Shown here piece after piece: positions 47,101 to 57,947 of a DNA stretch of 64,000 nucleotides. The notes under the pieces were generated by a model. That model was not told the origin of the DNA, did no database searches, and saw nothing but the letters and a program-made list of their open reading frames with translations. How positions within the stretch are numbered: position 1 is the stretch's first letter; each line of letters begins with the position of its first letter. The position numbers were made by a program, and so were the translations under genes. The DNA is from Diploscapter coronatus (taxonomy: Eukaryota; Nematoda; Chromadorea; Rhabditida; Rhabditidae). The stretch lies in NCBI GenBank assembly GCA_964036155.1, contig OZ038422.1:7091201-7155200 (forward strand), written 5' to 3'.

Positions 47101-50100
47101 ATATGGAAAAAAATATATATATATAAATAAGATTTAGTTTCTATGAAACATGTCATATCATTTCAAAGTACTGTTGAAAAAGACACGCCATTCCTGACTT
47201 CAATTTATTCAATCTTCTACTAGCCTTTCTCCTTCCTGAATGCAGATTGCTGTTTGTTGGGGGCAATGACATTGGCCTTGTGGAAAGCGTGCAGCAGCAG
47301 AAACTCGTTCCGCTCGGCTCGACCGCCCATCAGAGTGCGCGACTGAATTAGTATATTCTCGTCACTCAGTGGGATATTTTCGATCAATTCCAAACCCAGC
47401 ATTCAAGCCAAAAATTTCAGATAAAACTGGTTTCTTTGTAAAGAAAAAAGAAAGAAATGGAAAGTGTTGCAGATGAAAAAATTACTAGATATCTTAGACT
47501 CAAGGATATTATGATATTTTCAACGCCGAATAAAAATAAGCTGAAACATGTAAGATACAAAACAATACTTACCATAACACCGCCGACGATGTTGGTGATT
47601 TGGACGTAGAGAGGCAGAGCATTGAGTTGAGCGACAATTCGCAGCACCAACCAAGACTCTGTCCAGGACCAGTTGATCAGGGACATCAGATCGCGAGAGT
47701 TGCTGGAATTAATTCGTGAGGAAAGCATAAGCAATGAAACATTCGTAGCGAGTTAGCGATTTTCAAAACATTCTATTACGCATCATCAAGGCAAATTGGG
47801 GAAATACACTCATTTTGATATCGTGAAGAAATTCTCCAGTGTAAAAACATACACTTTCTCATTCTCATATCGTTTCTTTATGCGTTCACAAAAGTGGTAT
47901 ATTTTTCGAATACCCCACATCAGGAAGGAAAATCGTCAATTTCCTGAATTTGTGAAAACGAAGAGAAAAATCGAACCTGAACTTCGTCAGAACTTCATTT
48001 GCATAGATGTTCTGCCTGTTGACATTAAGCAGCTGCCCTGTCAGTTCCGTCAAATCGTAGCTGCGCAGTCTGACCAATTCCATTGCTGACACTCTGAACT
48101 ATCAATTGAAGTGGCATCATCAAAATTGGTCGTTTCTCAAAATTTGACACTAGATTTTTATCAATGATCGCATGACATTTCTAATCATAATGTGTTGTTT
48201 CTCTTACTTAGAATCCAGCTGCATTCTGCCTGCAGTCAATTCCCATTGTGCAGCTTTGGTGTGGCCGATCTTGTTGAGATTGACGAAGCGACGCAGCCGA
48301 CTGGTGCGCGACCACTCCACTACCTGCAAACAATAATAGCAATTAAATAAACACGAGTTCGATAGTTCATAACAAGTAGAAACAAAAGAAATAATAGTCA
48401 AAGGATATTCGACGCACTTTCGAAATTATAAAAATAAGAAAGCAGATCTGTGCGTAAAGAACTTTTAGATTTTCAGAAACGAAGCGAAAATGAGCAACCC
48501 AATTTGTGAAGTTCTGGAGCTACTTGCAACAAACTTTAACGAAGATTCCCAGTCAACTTTATTACAAAGCGCCCCAGACAGTTTTTGATAGATAGTGGAA
48601 CGGTAATTGGTCAAACATTTTCGAAATAGAACATAATGAAAATGCTCGCATAGAAACGATCAAGAGGCGTCTGGCTGGAAAAAATGAGCGTCAAGTTCAG
48701 AGAAAAGATTGAATGGGGCGATTGTGAACGAGTAACATGTCTAGCCTTGAGTTTCTCCATCCTGTTGGCGAGCAGATGAATGGTCACAGACAGGTCATGT
48801 CCAATCAGCAGATCAGGATCGTACTTGGCGAGCTTGGCCAGGAACAAGGACAGCAAAGCCTTCTCGTTGCCCGCGGACAGAACCAATTCAGACCAGCTGT
48901 TCTTCGTCAAGTGGGCCTTCAGATCGAATGGCAGCGCACCGCCCGTGGGTTTCGTTATCACTGAAAATTTAATGTCGATGTTTAGAAATATATTTGACAA
49001 AGTTAAGAAATTCGCCATTTCTAATATCTCGAAATATTGCTTATGGCAGATGCCTAATCGGAATTCTGATCTTCAAGCACATGCTTCTACCTTCGCGGTG
49101 AAGTTCAAATTTGTCTTTTCACTCCCCAATTTTTGCTCCATAATTAAATAGCTCGTGATGAAACTATTCAGATAGATGAAATTTTGCATAATACTGTGAA
49201 GACCTAGTTTACGAAGCTTTATAAATTTCAGCATGAACGATATTGCTCAAGTGTATAAAAGAGTAGTGAGAAAATTAGTGTAATGCAAAACTCTCGAGTC
49301 ATCTTTTATTTCATAGTATTTTTTTCTAGATGATTATTGCAGAGAATTCAGTCATTTTAAAATTGTTTCAAAAACAAATCAGAATTTGATCGTTTTGCCA
49401 CTTACATGTTAGTCTCTGCAGCTGTTTCTGTTCGGCGGTTGGATTGCTGAGGTTGCACTTCGAGTTGAACAGAGTGCTGATCATGCAGATCTGCAAATTC
49501 ATAATTCATTTGTAATTTTCAAAATCTAATAATTGATTTTCTCACCTCGTTTTCTTTCTTCTCGTTGAGAGTCGTCACCACATTGATTGCCAGCATCCTG
49601 ACCGTTGGAGGGGCGACATTCAACTCTGAAAATATAATATTCTTGTGAGGAGTTTTGACAAAATAAAAACACCATTTTGATAAGTGACATTCTTCATCCT
49701 TTCCATGTCGATCGTGAACTCGAAATCACAATAGGTCTGATGGGAACCAACTGCTTCTGAAAATTGGGATTTCAATTAGGATGAAAAAGCAAATTATTTC
49801 CCAAATCAATTTCTTCGAATGTTTTCAAATATCGAAACGTTGGTTTGATTTGTGTCGCTTATTCACAAGTGCAAGACGCCATTCCGTTAAAATTCGAATT
49901 TTTTCGCCAAATAAACTCTTATATTCTAGCCTTGGAAGTAAGTACTCGTATATAGCATTTTGATTCTATTTCCAAGTTCAGAAATTTACCATAATTGGTA
50001 ACGTCCAGCCAGCCAGGTCCCTTGATTTCGATCTCAGTGAGGAGTCTCTCGAGAGGAGTGGTCGTGAGGTTGAAGACTGCAGAGAAAGTAGAGCCTGTCA

Positions 50101-53100
50101 GGTCGAGGGGCAGACGCGCAGAGGAAGAGGAGTAGTGGACTTCCAGGACACGGACCGACTCGTTCAGAGGCACATCAGATGGAGCACAGTCCAGAGTTAG
50201 ACGCTTCATCGTGGACTGAAAGAATAAGTTTTGAGGGATAAATCCAAGAAGCCGAATTTTCTTCTTCTGGAGTAGAAATAATAATATTTGAAGATTTTTA
50301 AAATGAAAACCAGGATTGGTATAATTTAACAAATTTCAGCTAAAACAAGTTTTTAATGAAAGGTACATAATTGAATTCGCATCTCTAGCTACTTCGAATA
50401 AGGTTGAGACAGGCCAATGAAATTAGACAGAATAGCATGATGCATGCAAATCAAATAACTCGAAAGAGACAAATGCAGAAAAGTACCTTGATTTTGTATT
50501 CTGTGACATTGCAATGTCGCTTGAGCATTCTCTTCACTTCATCCACAACATCCGCGTCCGTCACTTCAAAACCAGAATCCATGCCATTCACCAGTTTCTG
50601 CAGTATTCAAATATTTTCTTTACATTTCATTGACTTACAGTTTTGCGAGGCAGGAAGAAGACCTGTCTCTGAACGTTCTTCACGACCAGACAGCAGCTGG
50701 AATAATTTGAACCACTTGTGCACACTTTACCAAACAAATACACTGTTCCTGAAATAATTATACATTTAGAACTCAGATTGTTGGATTAAAAATATCACGG
50801 AAGAACAATTTTTCATATTCATGAAGTATTTTATTTCAACCAGTCAAACGAATTTAGAAGGCATGCCATTTTAACTCCACTATGCCAATTCACGATTTCA
50901 AAAAAACTTTTAATAAAAGCAAATTTATCAAAGATCACCGTACCATCAGTTTTGTGCTGATTTTCGAAGGCGTCGAGCCAATAGACCCGAATGAACTTCT
51001 GCCCGTCAGGCCTGGTCATGTAGAAGGCCTCGCTGCCTGCCACCACTTCCACTTGAACCTCCTTCCTACGAAAATTCTCTTCGATTATCAAAAGTATCAA
51101 TTCGCGCTCACTTTTCATCTTCCGTGTCCCAGGTCAGATTCTCCGGAAAAGTGGTAGGCTGCTTCGTGATGATTGTCTGAGTTCATTCGAAATTAACGAA
51201 TAAGCTAACAAGAAACGAACCGGATTTTCATCAAACTCATCGTCAGAAACAGCTGATTTCACTTTCACTTCAGTGTCTTGAGAGGAGCGCAGCTCAGAAA
51301 TCGGTCTGCTGAAATTTTTGAATCTTGAAAGGCTGCAGACGATAATGATTTTGAAAAGTTATTTATCTGCTTTAATGGAGATTTTGACGAATGAAAAGAA
51401 ATTGTAGTGGTTTATTTCAAGTTCAGCCTTGAAAATATAAGAGGTCAATGCTGTATTCTTTAAAAAAAAAAAAAAACAACAACATTCTGCTTCTTGATCT
51501 ACTCATTAACAAAAGTGAAGATGTTTGAAGGCGAACATATGCTTCAAGAATTCATTTTCGCGCATTGCATACCTGATATCACCAAGACTACAATCAAATA
51601 AGTTGCATCAAAATAGACTCAACTCACCTTGGTTTCGGTTCCTCAACTTTCTTTGGCGGAGGCGGAGGCGAAGGCGCTCGATCCCAACTGTCCTCGTAAA
51701 TGCCTGTCGCATCATCCATTTGGGAATAGGTCTGCAAGAAGAGAATCATTAAATTCTCCCGAATAAAATGAAAACCTCATGTTTTAGTGGGGGAATATCA
51801 GGCTCAGGAACTGCAACGTCATCCAAAGGATCCTGAAAATTACTTGATCAGATGGAATAAATGTCTTCACATCTCCAATTATCTTCGTTGAAAAATAACC
51901 TCCCTTCCCAAAAGAATTACCTGAAAAGTGACTTTCGGTTCATTTCTGCCTGTCTTTTGCAGTTTGGCAGCCTTCAAAGGACGCGGCATGATCACAGAAT
52001 TGTCCTCGACTGAAATGTCTTCTTTTCCAATTTCAAGGAGAACGTATTCCCACCAGCAGATCTCTTAAATGGGTTCCTGTTTGCGTGAGGAGCGGCCGGC
52101 CGAATGTTGTCGTAGTCGAAATCGAGTCCGTCGTCCCCGAGTTCCGCCAGCATGTTTTTCAAGTCCTCGTCCTCGTCCAGCTTGGCAACGGCCTGAAATA
52201 AACCAAATTGGATTTTTTTTTTTTAATTTAAGGGAAAACAATAGTCATTTTGCCTAAGGAATTTTAACTATTGGATCGTAAAAGATATGAAAAAAATCTG
52301 GAATAGACTAGTAAAAATTAATTTTTCCAAAGAAAAAAGTGATTCTATCATTCTCTAGACATTAGCTCTTCAACATCATGCATTATCCATATTTCCATAA
52401 ATATGTCACTTTCTAAAGCTTTGAGTTCAGAATTGAAAACACTGCCGAGATTTGGAATTCGGCAGATTCATTTCCTCACAAAGCTGCATGAATTCAACTA
52501 AAAACTCACATCATCGACCGTTTTCGGCTTCGTGTTCGCAAACGGAGTGAAGAATTTATCGATGCCCGTCTTCTTACCTTCTGAAAATAAAATGCATTAC
52601 ACAACGATAATGAAAAGTGGCGTAATAATTTCTCGGACAATCTTGAGGATTCTTGTCGCAAATATGGAGTAAGCCAATGAACTCCTAGATCTGTATGTAA
52701 TATTTTAGTTTTATAAACCTTTCTTCTCCTTCTTCCTGTCTTTGCTTCCCTTCTTGGATCTGCCTCCTCTCTCTTCATCATCGTGATCGTCCCCATATTC
52801 CTCTTCGAAATCCACTCCATGATCGACGTAACCGGCTCCATCTGAAATGGTCATCATTCATCTTTCCAACCCCTCCCAAATTGCTCGCCATCATCGACCA
52901 CGAAATCGCTCTGCTGCCTCTGCGCGACAATCTTGTTGTACTCGTCCTCATCCACTACGTCGTACACATTCTGGATCTCCACCTCAAAATAACAACAAAT
53001 TTTTATGGAATTATATTTCGCTTCGTGAACCACGAGCAGAATACTTGAAAACGCTTCAGAGTTCGAGAAAACTCGAATCAATAACTCGTAGAACTTCGGC

Positions 53101-53516
53101 ACTGAAAACTACATTTGAAGATTTCAGATTCGGAATTTCAATTTTAAGCGAGCTTGAAATTTTTATCGGACATATCTGCCGAATTGTCGAAGATCATTCC
53201 ACTAGAAAACTCGAAACTCTTGTCCAATAAATCCGAAAAAGGGAAAATTCTGCGTTTCTGTATATCAATAACGAGAGAGAACTCTGACTCCCACTCATCT
53301 CTGCCGATCGTCTCCAATACTTACATTAGGCCTGTATCCCTTGCCGGACTGTCTGGCCTCCCTCAGCTTCTCGAGTCCACTCTTCCTCTGCTGCTGTCTG
53401 CTGCTCTCCCTCCTCCTGCTCGATCTCCTTCTGTCCGCCAAATCTCCCAACTCCATCTCTGCATCTCCAATCTGTCCGCTGCCCTCGTCCAGCTCCACAT
53501 TCTCCGTGTCCGACAT
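41107..53516 (-). CDS. POLA1: DNA polymerase alpha catalytic subunit
   Basis: Thirty-nine exons join in frame to 1517 residues: 53325-53516, 52889-52970, 52719-52841, 52510-52580, 52054-52192, 51921-52009, 51776-51832, 51628-51731, 51221-51308, 51112-51176, 50944-51065, 50639-50748, 50487-50597, 49990-50215, 49673-49756, 49546-49625, 49406-49490, 48737-48960, 48208-48323, 47977-48093, 47573-47702, 47225-47342, 46835-47011, 46507-46607, 46306-46446, 45995-46117, 45613-45738, 45184-45383, 44866-45001, 44462-44593, 44148-44223, 44006-44104, 43570-43663, 43424-43523, 43081-43214, 42836-42941, 41743-41836, 41537-41700, 41107-41124. Family-B polymerase motifs: DFNSLYPS (about 914-921), KLTANSMYG (993-1001), YGDTDS (1043-1048, the metal-binding aspartates), then KKKKYAAL. 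An acidic N-terminus and two C-terminal Cys clusters (zinc and B-subunit binding) are present. The enzyme extends primase RNA primers at replication forks. Two introns use GC donors. The last exon codes only five residues and is less sure. Confidence 0.97.
42174..42370 (+). mobile_element. tRNA-derived SINE-like element, copy A
   Basis: Begins with a tRNA-like head: box A sequence TGGTGTAGTGGTAGTG, then a degenerate box B region (GGGATTCGGGTGATC). The tail shares CGCTACAAGAAAA and the end CACAATTTTGG with copy B. It lies in the POLA1 intron 41837-42835. Confidence 0.6.
42436..42623 (+). mobile_element. tRNA-derived SINE-like element, copy B
   Basis: The head resembles tRNA-Ala (GCCGGTAGCTCAGTGGTAG). 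A degenerate box B (GGGTTACCCGTCGAA) follows. The tail has CTCGGATCTCCT, CGCTACAAGAAAAGG and ends CCACATTTTGG, as in copy A. It cannot be an intact tRNA gene because the anticodon arm and acceptor stem do not close. Confidence 0.6.
47012..47224 (-). other. POLA1: GC-AG intron in POLA1 (intron 22)
   Basis: The exon ends in AAAG followed by gctagt. The next exon must enter with one base carried over (codon GGA). The GT three bases further on would give the wrong phase. Only the GC junction keeps the frame between the MSRTLMGGR block and the YSGGLVLDP block. Confidence 0.75.
52842..52888 (-). other. POLA1: 47-nt GC-AG intron in POLA1 (intron 2)
   Basis: The exon ends GATG followed by gcgagc; the acceptor is tttcag. 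Removing 47 nt restores VVDDDGAGYV, the family's conserved acidic-Gly block. The nearest GT in phase would leave an intron of only 29 nt. Confidence 0.8.
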
Positions 53517-53521
53517 GCCGG

Positions 53522-53722
53522 GCTGAAAGCCGAGAAATGACACAAAAATCAACGAAAACCCGAGCAGAAAAAATCGAAATGCGGCAAAAACGAAACGAAA
53601 GATGAATTTTCGCGGGCTTTCATTCAAAAGCGCAGAGCAAGATGGTTGTGAAACTCGATATCGATTTTTCTCGTTTTCTATCATTTTCCATCTTTTTCGC
53701 TGAATTATTTGATCTTTTCAGG
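53522..53722. promoter_or_regulatory. Bidirectional promoter between POLA1 and the dynein light intermediate chain
   Basis: The region lies between two divergent 5' acceptors (POLA1 leader from 53522 leftward, dynein leader from 53722 rightward). Only about 200 bp separate them, so both promoters must overlap here or nearly so. It contains TTTGCCGC on the minus strand (53581-53588), an exact match to the E2F consensus TTTSSCGC, and TTTTCGCGGGC at 53607-53617. No clear TATA box was found. Confidence 0.6.
53581..53588 (-). promoter_or_regulatory. E2F-consensus octamer
   Basis: TTTGCCGC in the POLA1 direction, matching TTTSSCGC. It lies 65 bp upstream of the POLA1 start codon. POLA1 is a classic E2F target in animals, so the site is plausible; one octamer can also arise by chance. 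Confidence 0.45.
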
Positions 53723-53733
53723 GATTAGCCGTG

Positions 53734-56700
53734 ATGGTCGGTCTGGAGCCTGGCGTGGGGACCACACTCCCCTCCGCAGTACCCCTCATTCCCTCTGCCA
53801 ATCAGGACGATGAACGCATTTGGTGTGAATCATCCCCCAATGCTGTGTTGATCAATTTCTTTTTTCAGGACGAAAATCCTCCAGGAGGTGAGCTCGAAAT
53901 CCTCGAACACAGTCCAGTCCGCGGTCATCGTTCTCGGTGAGACAATCTAACATCCAGATAACTCGACAAAAATCATTGAAATTCCTCACTTGACACTATT
54001 TTCTGCTCTTCCAAATTGAAGAACAACACTAGTAAACTCCTCTGATCTATAAGCCCTTTCAAGTATGAAGAGGTTTATTGTGAGCTTTCCTGACTCGACT
54101 AGCTTTCTAGCGACTCATTGATATCATCGGCTTTTCTCGATGTCCCTAGTATTGTTCTTTTTTCGAACATTTTACCTCAAAATTGTCGAATTTTCCAAGA
54201 CATCGATAGAATCCATTCGAGAACTCTTTCTTTGCAGGCGATAACGGGAGCGGAAAGACATCCCTACTGAACAAGTTAGAAGTTGCGGACAAGGAGAGTC
54301 TGGACTCTGCACTGGAATATCGAGTATTGAAGGTGCAAAACGAGTTCGCAGGCGCATATGCATACCAGCTGGGCACTGCAGCTGCACAGCTAGGGCCTGC
54401 TGAGAGCATCTATTTGCCGGTCAGTTCGACAAACTCAAAATCTTGTCATTAGTTGCTAACGAGTTGAATGACACAATTTGTCGAAGTAACAATTGATGCT
54501 CAAACATAACGGGGCGTATCGCCGAAATGTTATTTCAGAGCTTTGTTGTGCTCGAAAACAGCCCAATCTTGAATGGTCTCAAGTTCTGAACAGATGTAAA
54601 ACGAGATTCCCTCCCGATCTTTTTCACTTGAAAATTTGCTCACTTCCTTTTCGACAATCTTCCAAACTTCAATGAATTTATTCCCCTTCTCTTTCAGGTG
54701 TGGTGTCTGGACGGCAGCGAGAAGTTTGCCCCGCTTTTACAACACACGCTTCCACCCACTTCTCCCGGCCGAATCGTCTGTGTTCTCGTCGGATCTCTCG
54801 ACAATCCGAGTTAGTTGCTAATTTAGAAAAGTGACTAGACAGTCATGAGTACGAGTTTTTTAATCATTTTTTCTTTCTCCTTTGAGACTTGAGTGGTGCA
54901 TAATTAGTCATTTCAAACGTCGAAAAAATTAGCATTCTACATAGACATGCATAAAATGGAATGAATTTCGGAAAAATCTTTCTTTCAGACCTGATCCATT
55001 CTCTCCGCAAATGGGCGACTCTGTTCAACGAGCAGATCTCTAAGAAATACGAGAGGACGACTATCAATGAGGCCAAGAAATTGCGTGAGTTATTTCTGAA
55101 ATTCATCAAAATGGAGGATACTATTTGCACATGCTAGCACTTCTAGAAAATGAACATTTTCATTATTTTTTACATTCTACTTCTTTGTAATCAATTCGAA
55201 CATTTTAGAAAATAATACTATGACTTCATATTTCAATTCTGAAAAGAATATCTTCTTTTTTTCCAGAAGAGCGTTTCTGGCAGGAGTACGTTGAGCCAGT
55301 GGAGTCCTCGATGACTGCTTCCATTGCTGTTGGCAACTTGGATGTGAGTCATTTTTTTTTGTTACTTTTTCATGGAGGTTCAGAATTTGAATAACCGATA
55401 TGATTGGATTCGGTTTTTTTTTCAAAGTTGAGGATCTAAACATTTTATTCATTTTTTTTCCTTTTGCAGGACGAAGCGGGTCTGCTTCCCCTCGAACAAG
55501 ATGTCCTCACAGAGAATCTCGGCACTTCCTTCATTGTCGCCATCACCAAATCCGACTTGAGTAAGCATTTTTTTGTCAATCGATCTTCGCAATCAATGCC
55601 ATGTGTCCTAAGTCAATTCTTCACATCTTGACCGTCTCGAGTAATCCATCACGAATAATCGAATGTTCAGGCCACGACATGTCGGACCAACAGGCTGATC
55701 GCATCCTCGTCCAGGTGCGTCGTTTCTGCCTTCTGCTCGGCGCTGCACTCATCTACACCAGTTCCAAGTCCACCAAGAATATTCAGGTTGAAATGTTTAG
55801 ACAATTCATATCATGCTTTATGAAATTTACATATGTACATCGCAGTCATGTAAATAGAAACGCGCGGATTTTAGAATTTTTTAAATCCTTTGCGTTTATG
55901 TTTTGAAAATAAAAAGGATGTTTCTCTTCTTTTCACGAAATGATAACGCGAAATTGCAGAATTACTCTCAATTTTCAGTAATTCATTTGCAGCTAATACA
56001 CAAGTACGTGGTGCATCGTGCCTACAACATGCCCTTCACGACTCCCGCACAGCTCATCGACAGAGACGGTCTCTTCGTGCCGGCCGGCTGGGATGGACAG
56101 AAGAAAATTGACATCATTAAGGTGAGAAAGAGATTTCGGGATTTTAAAATGAAGATATTTTCAGGCAAATATATTTGTTAGAATTTTGAACAGAAAGCAA
56201 AATCTTTTTCGCAATATTGTTCTCTTTTCTCCCCTATCTCTAATTATGTGTTCTGAGATTTAGACAAACCGAAACTGTCATATTTGTATGCGCTGTTTCT
56301 TCAAAAATAAAGTGAATTGTTGCAGGAAGGTATCCCGGATGTGGACGGAGTGTTGGAGCCGACTCGAGAAGTCATTCCACAGGGCAAAGACCCCATTGTC
56401 GAGGCTGAAGATGATCAGGTTAACAAATTTAAAAATAAAAAAAAGACTTGTACTCAACTGAGTATTTTTTTATTTTCACATTTGATATAGAGATGTACGA
56501 ACGTTTTTGTTTCCTTTTCAAAATCTCCAAATTCATTTTCTCACGGCTATAATTTGGCAGGGAGAATAAGGCAATAATGCAAATTGAATTTATCTTGCTG
56601 CAGATCTTCTTACAACGCCTGATGGCAGCGTCGGAGGCAGCAGCTGCGGCGCAGCAGTCGACCACGCCCAAGAAGCCCGTCGACGAGGCCGCGGACACCA

Positions 56701-57281
56701 GCAGTCCTCTCGCCAACTTCTTCTCCCAACTCCTCAAGGTTGATTTCACTTTTTCCAAATGACTTTTCTTTAAAATATTCGAGGTGTTCAAATTTCATTA
56801 TTTATTTTCTTGAAATTTCTATCGTAAACGAGCATATTTTCAAGGATTATCCTAAAAAATGACGATCTGTTCCAAATTAGATTTTCTTTTCTCAAATCTT
56901 TGACGTATATATCAATCAGATCAGATCCTTAAGAAAACCTGACTTGAAACCTAAATAGAAATCGGAAATCTCGATATCTAAGTTTTACAAGTGTGTCTGT
57001 CTTGAACTAAAGAACACTTTCACCGAATAATTCGAATTTTGCAGGACAAACCCTCTCCTGGTCAGAAGTCAGCCACTGCAGCCCCTCCAGGTTAGTCACG
57101 CCCATCTTTCATTCAACCTGATAATTTTAATTGTTTTGCAGAAGATGCGAAGGATCAACTTGACAGGATTCTGAAGAGCACTGGTGCGGGAGCGGGAGGG
57201 ACTGCGAACGCGAGCGCGGCGGGCAGTCAGTCCAACACAGACAGCGAGATCAATCAAAGTGCTGATGAATCTGCTGCGTAG
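53734..57281 (+). CDS. DYNC1LI: Cytoplasmic dynein 1 light intermediate chain
   Basis: Thirteen exons join in frame to 457 residues: 53734-53822, 53869-53936, 54238-54419, 54698-54809, 54989-55084, 55267-55343, 55470-55560, 55671-55786, 55993-56121, 56326-56418, 56604-56738, 57045-57090 and 57142-57281. A Ras-like domain starts with IWTKILQEVS and an intact P-loop GDNGSGKTS (about 53-61). It continues with VWCLDG, SLRKWATLF, WQEYVEP, LLGAALIYTS and DGLFVPAGWD. The C-terminal part is flexible but carries PLANFFSQLLK (about 386-396), the short helix by which vertebrate light intermediate chains bind adaptors such as BICD2, Hook3 and Spindly. The protein links dynein heavy chain to cargo adaptors. 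An acceptor lies 12 nt before the ATG. It shares a promoter region with POLA1 and is followed at 667 nt by MCM10. Confidence 0.96.
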
Positions 57282-57801
57282 ACTGACCGAAAAGAATAGG
57301 AAAGTTTGATATTTCATTCAAATTCGTGAGAATATGGTGATATAACATTGGAAAATTATGGTCATTTTGCCTTTTCAAGTTCATAAATGAAATTTGCTTT
57401 GATATGAACAGGTTTTCCATTACGTCTTTTAAAGTGTAAAGAACTTCATTTTTATCATCAATTTAAAAGAAAGAAATCGAGTTTTTGTGTCTTCTCATTT
57501 CTTCTAAATAATAGCGACAATTCAAATTCATTTTGAAGATGAAAATGCAACTTTAATGATTTCATTCATTTTCGTCTTCAAGATGAAATTGATTCCCGTA
57601 ATCCATACGATTCATCTATTTTGTTTTATTTATTCCTGTTTGTTTTACACCAAATCCCTGGCAATTATTAGGCTCTGAAAATCGTCGCGAAAGTCATATT
57701 CCTTCGCTTTGACATAATTTATTTCGAACAAAGCTTTTCCCATATATTTATTCAGAAATTTTATCTGAGTTCATTTTTTCTTTTGCAGTTGAGTTTGCAA
57801 G

Positions 57802-57807
57802 AATAAA
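57802..57807 (+). terminator. Poly(A) signal AATAAA of the dynein light intermediate chain gene
   Basis: First canonical AATAAA after the stop codon (about 520 nt downstream). It lies only about 140 nt before the acceptor that opens the MCM10 leader. Confidence 0.55.
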
Positions 57808-57912
57808 GAATTACAGAACAAAATTTAGAGTATTATATGTTGCGAAAATTTGGTCTATTTTCAAAAAAAACCATGATGAAATACCTAATTCATTGATTTG
57901 AAAAAAAATCCG

Positions 57913-57944
57913 TTTTTTTTTTTTTTTTTTTTTAAATTTTTCAG
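57913..57944 (+). promoter_or_regulatory. MCM10: T tract and 3' splice acceptor upstream of MCM10
   Basis: Twenty-one consecutive T (57913-57933), then AAATTTTTCAG. The predicted exon starts at 57945, three bases before the MCM10 ATG. No matching upstream donor with a leader exon is evident between the genes. This fits a spliced-leader acceptor. Confidence 0.6.
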
Positions 57945-57947
57945 TCG

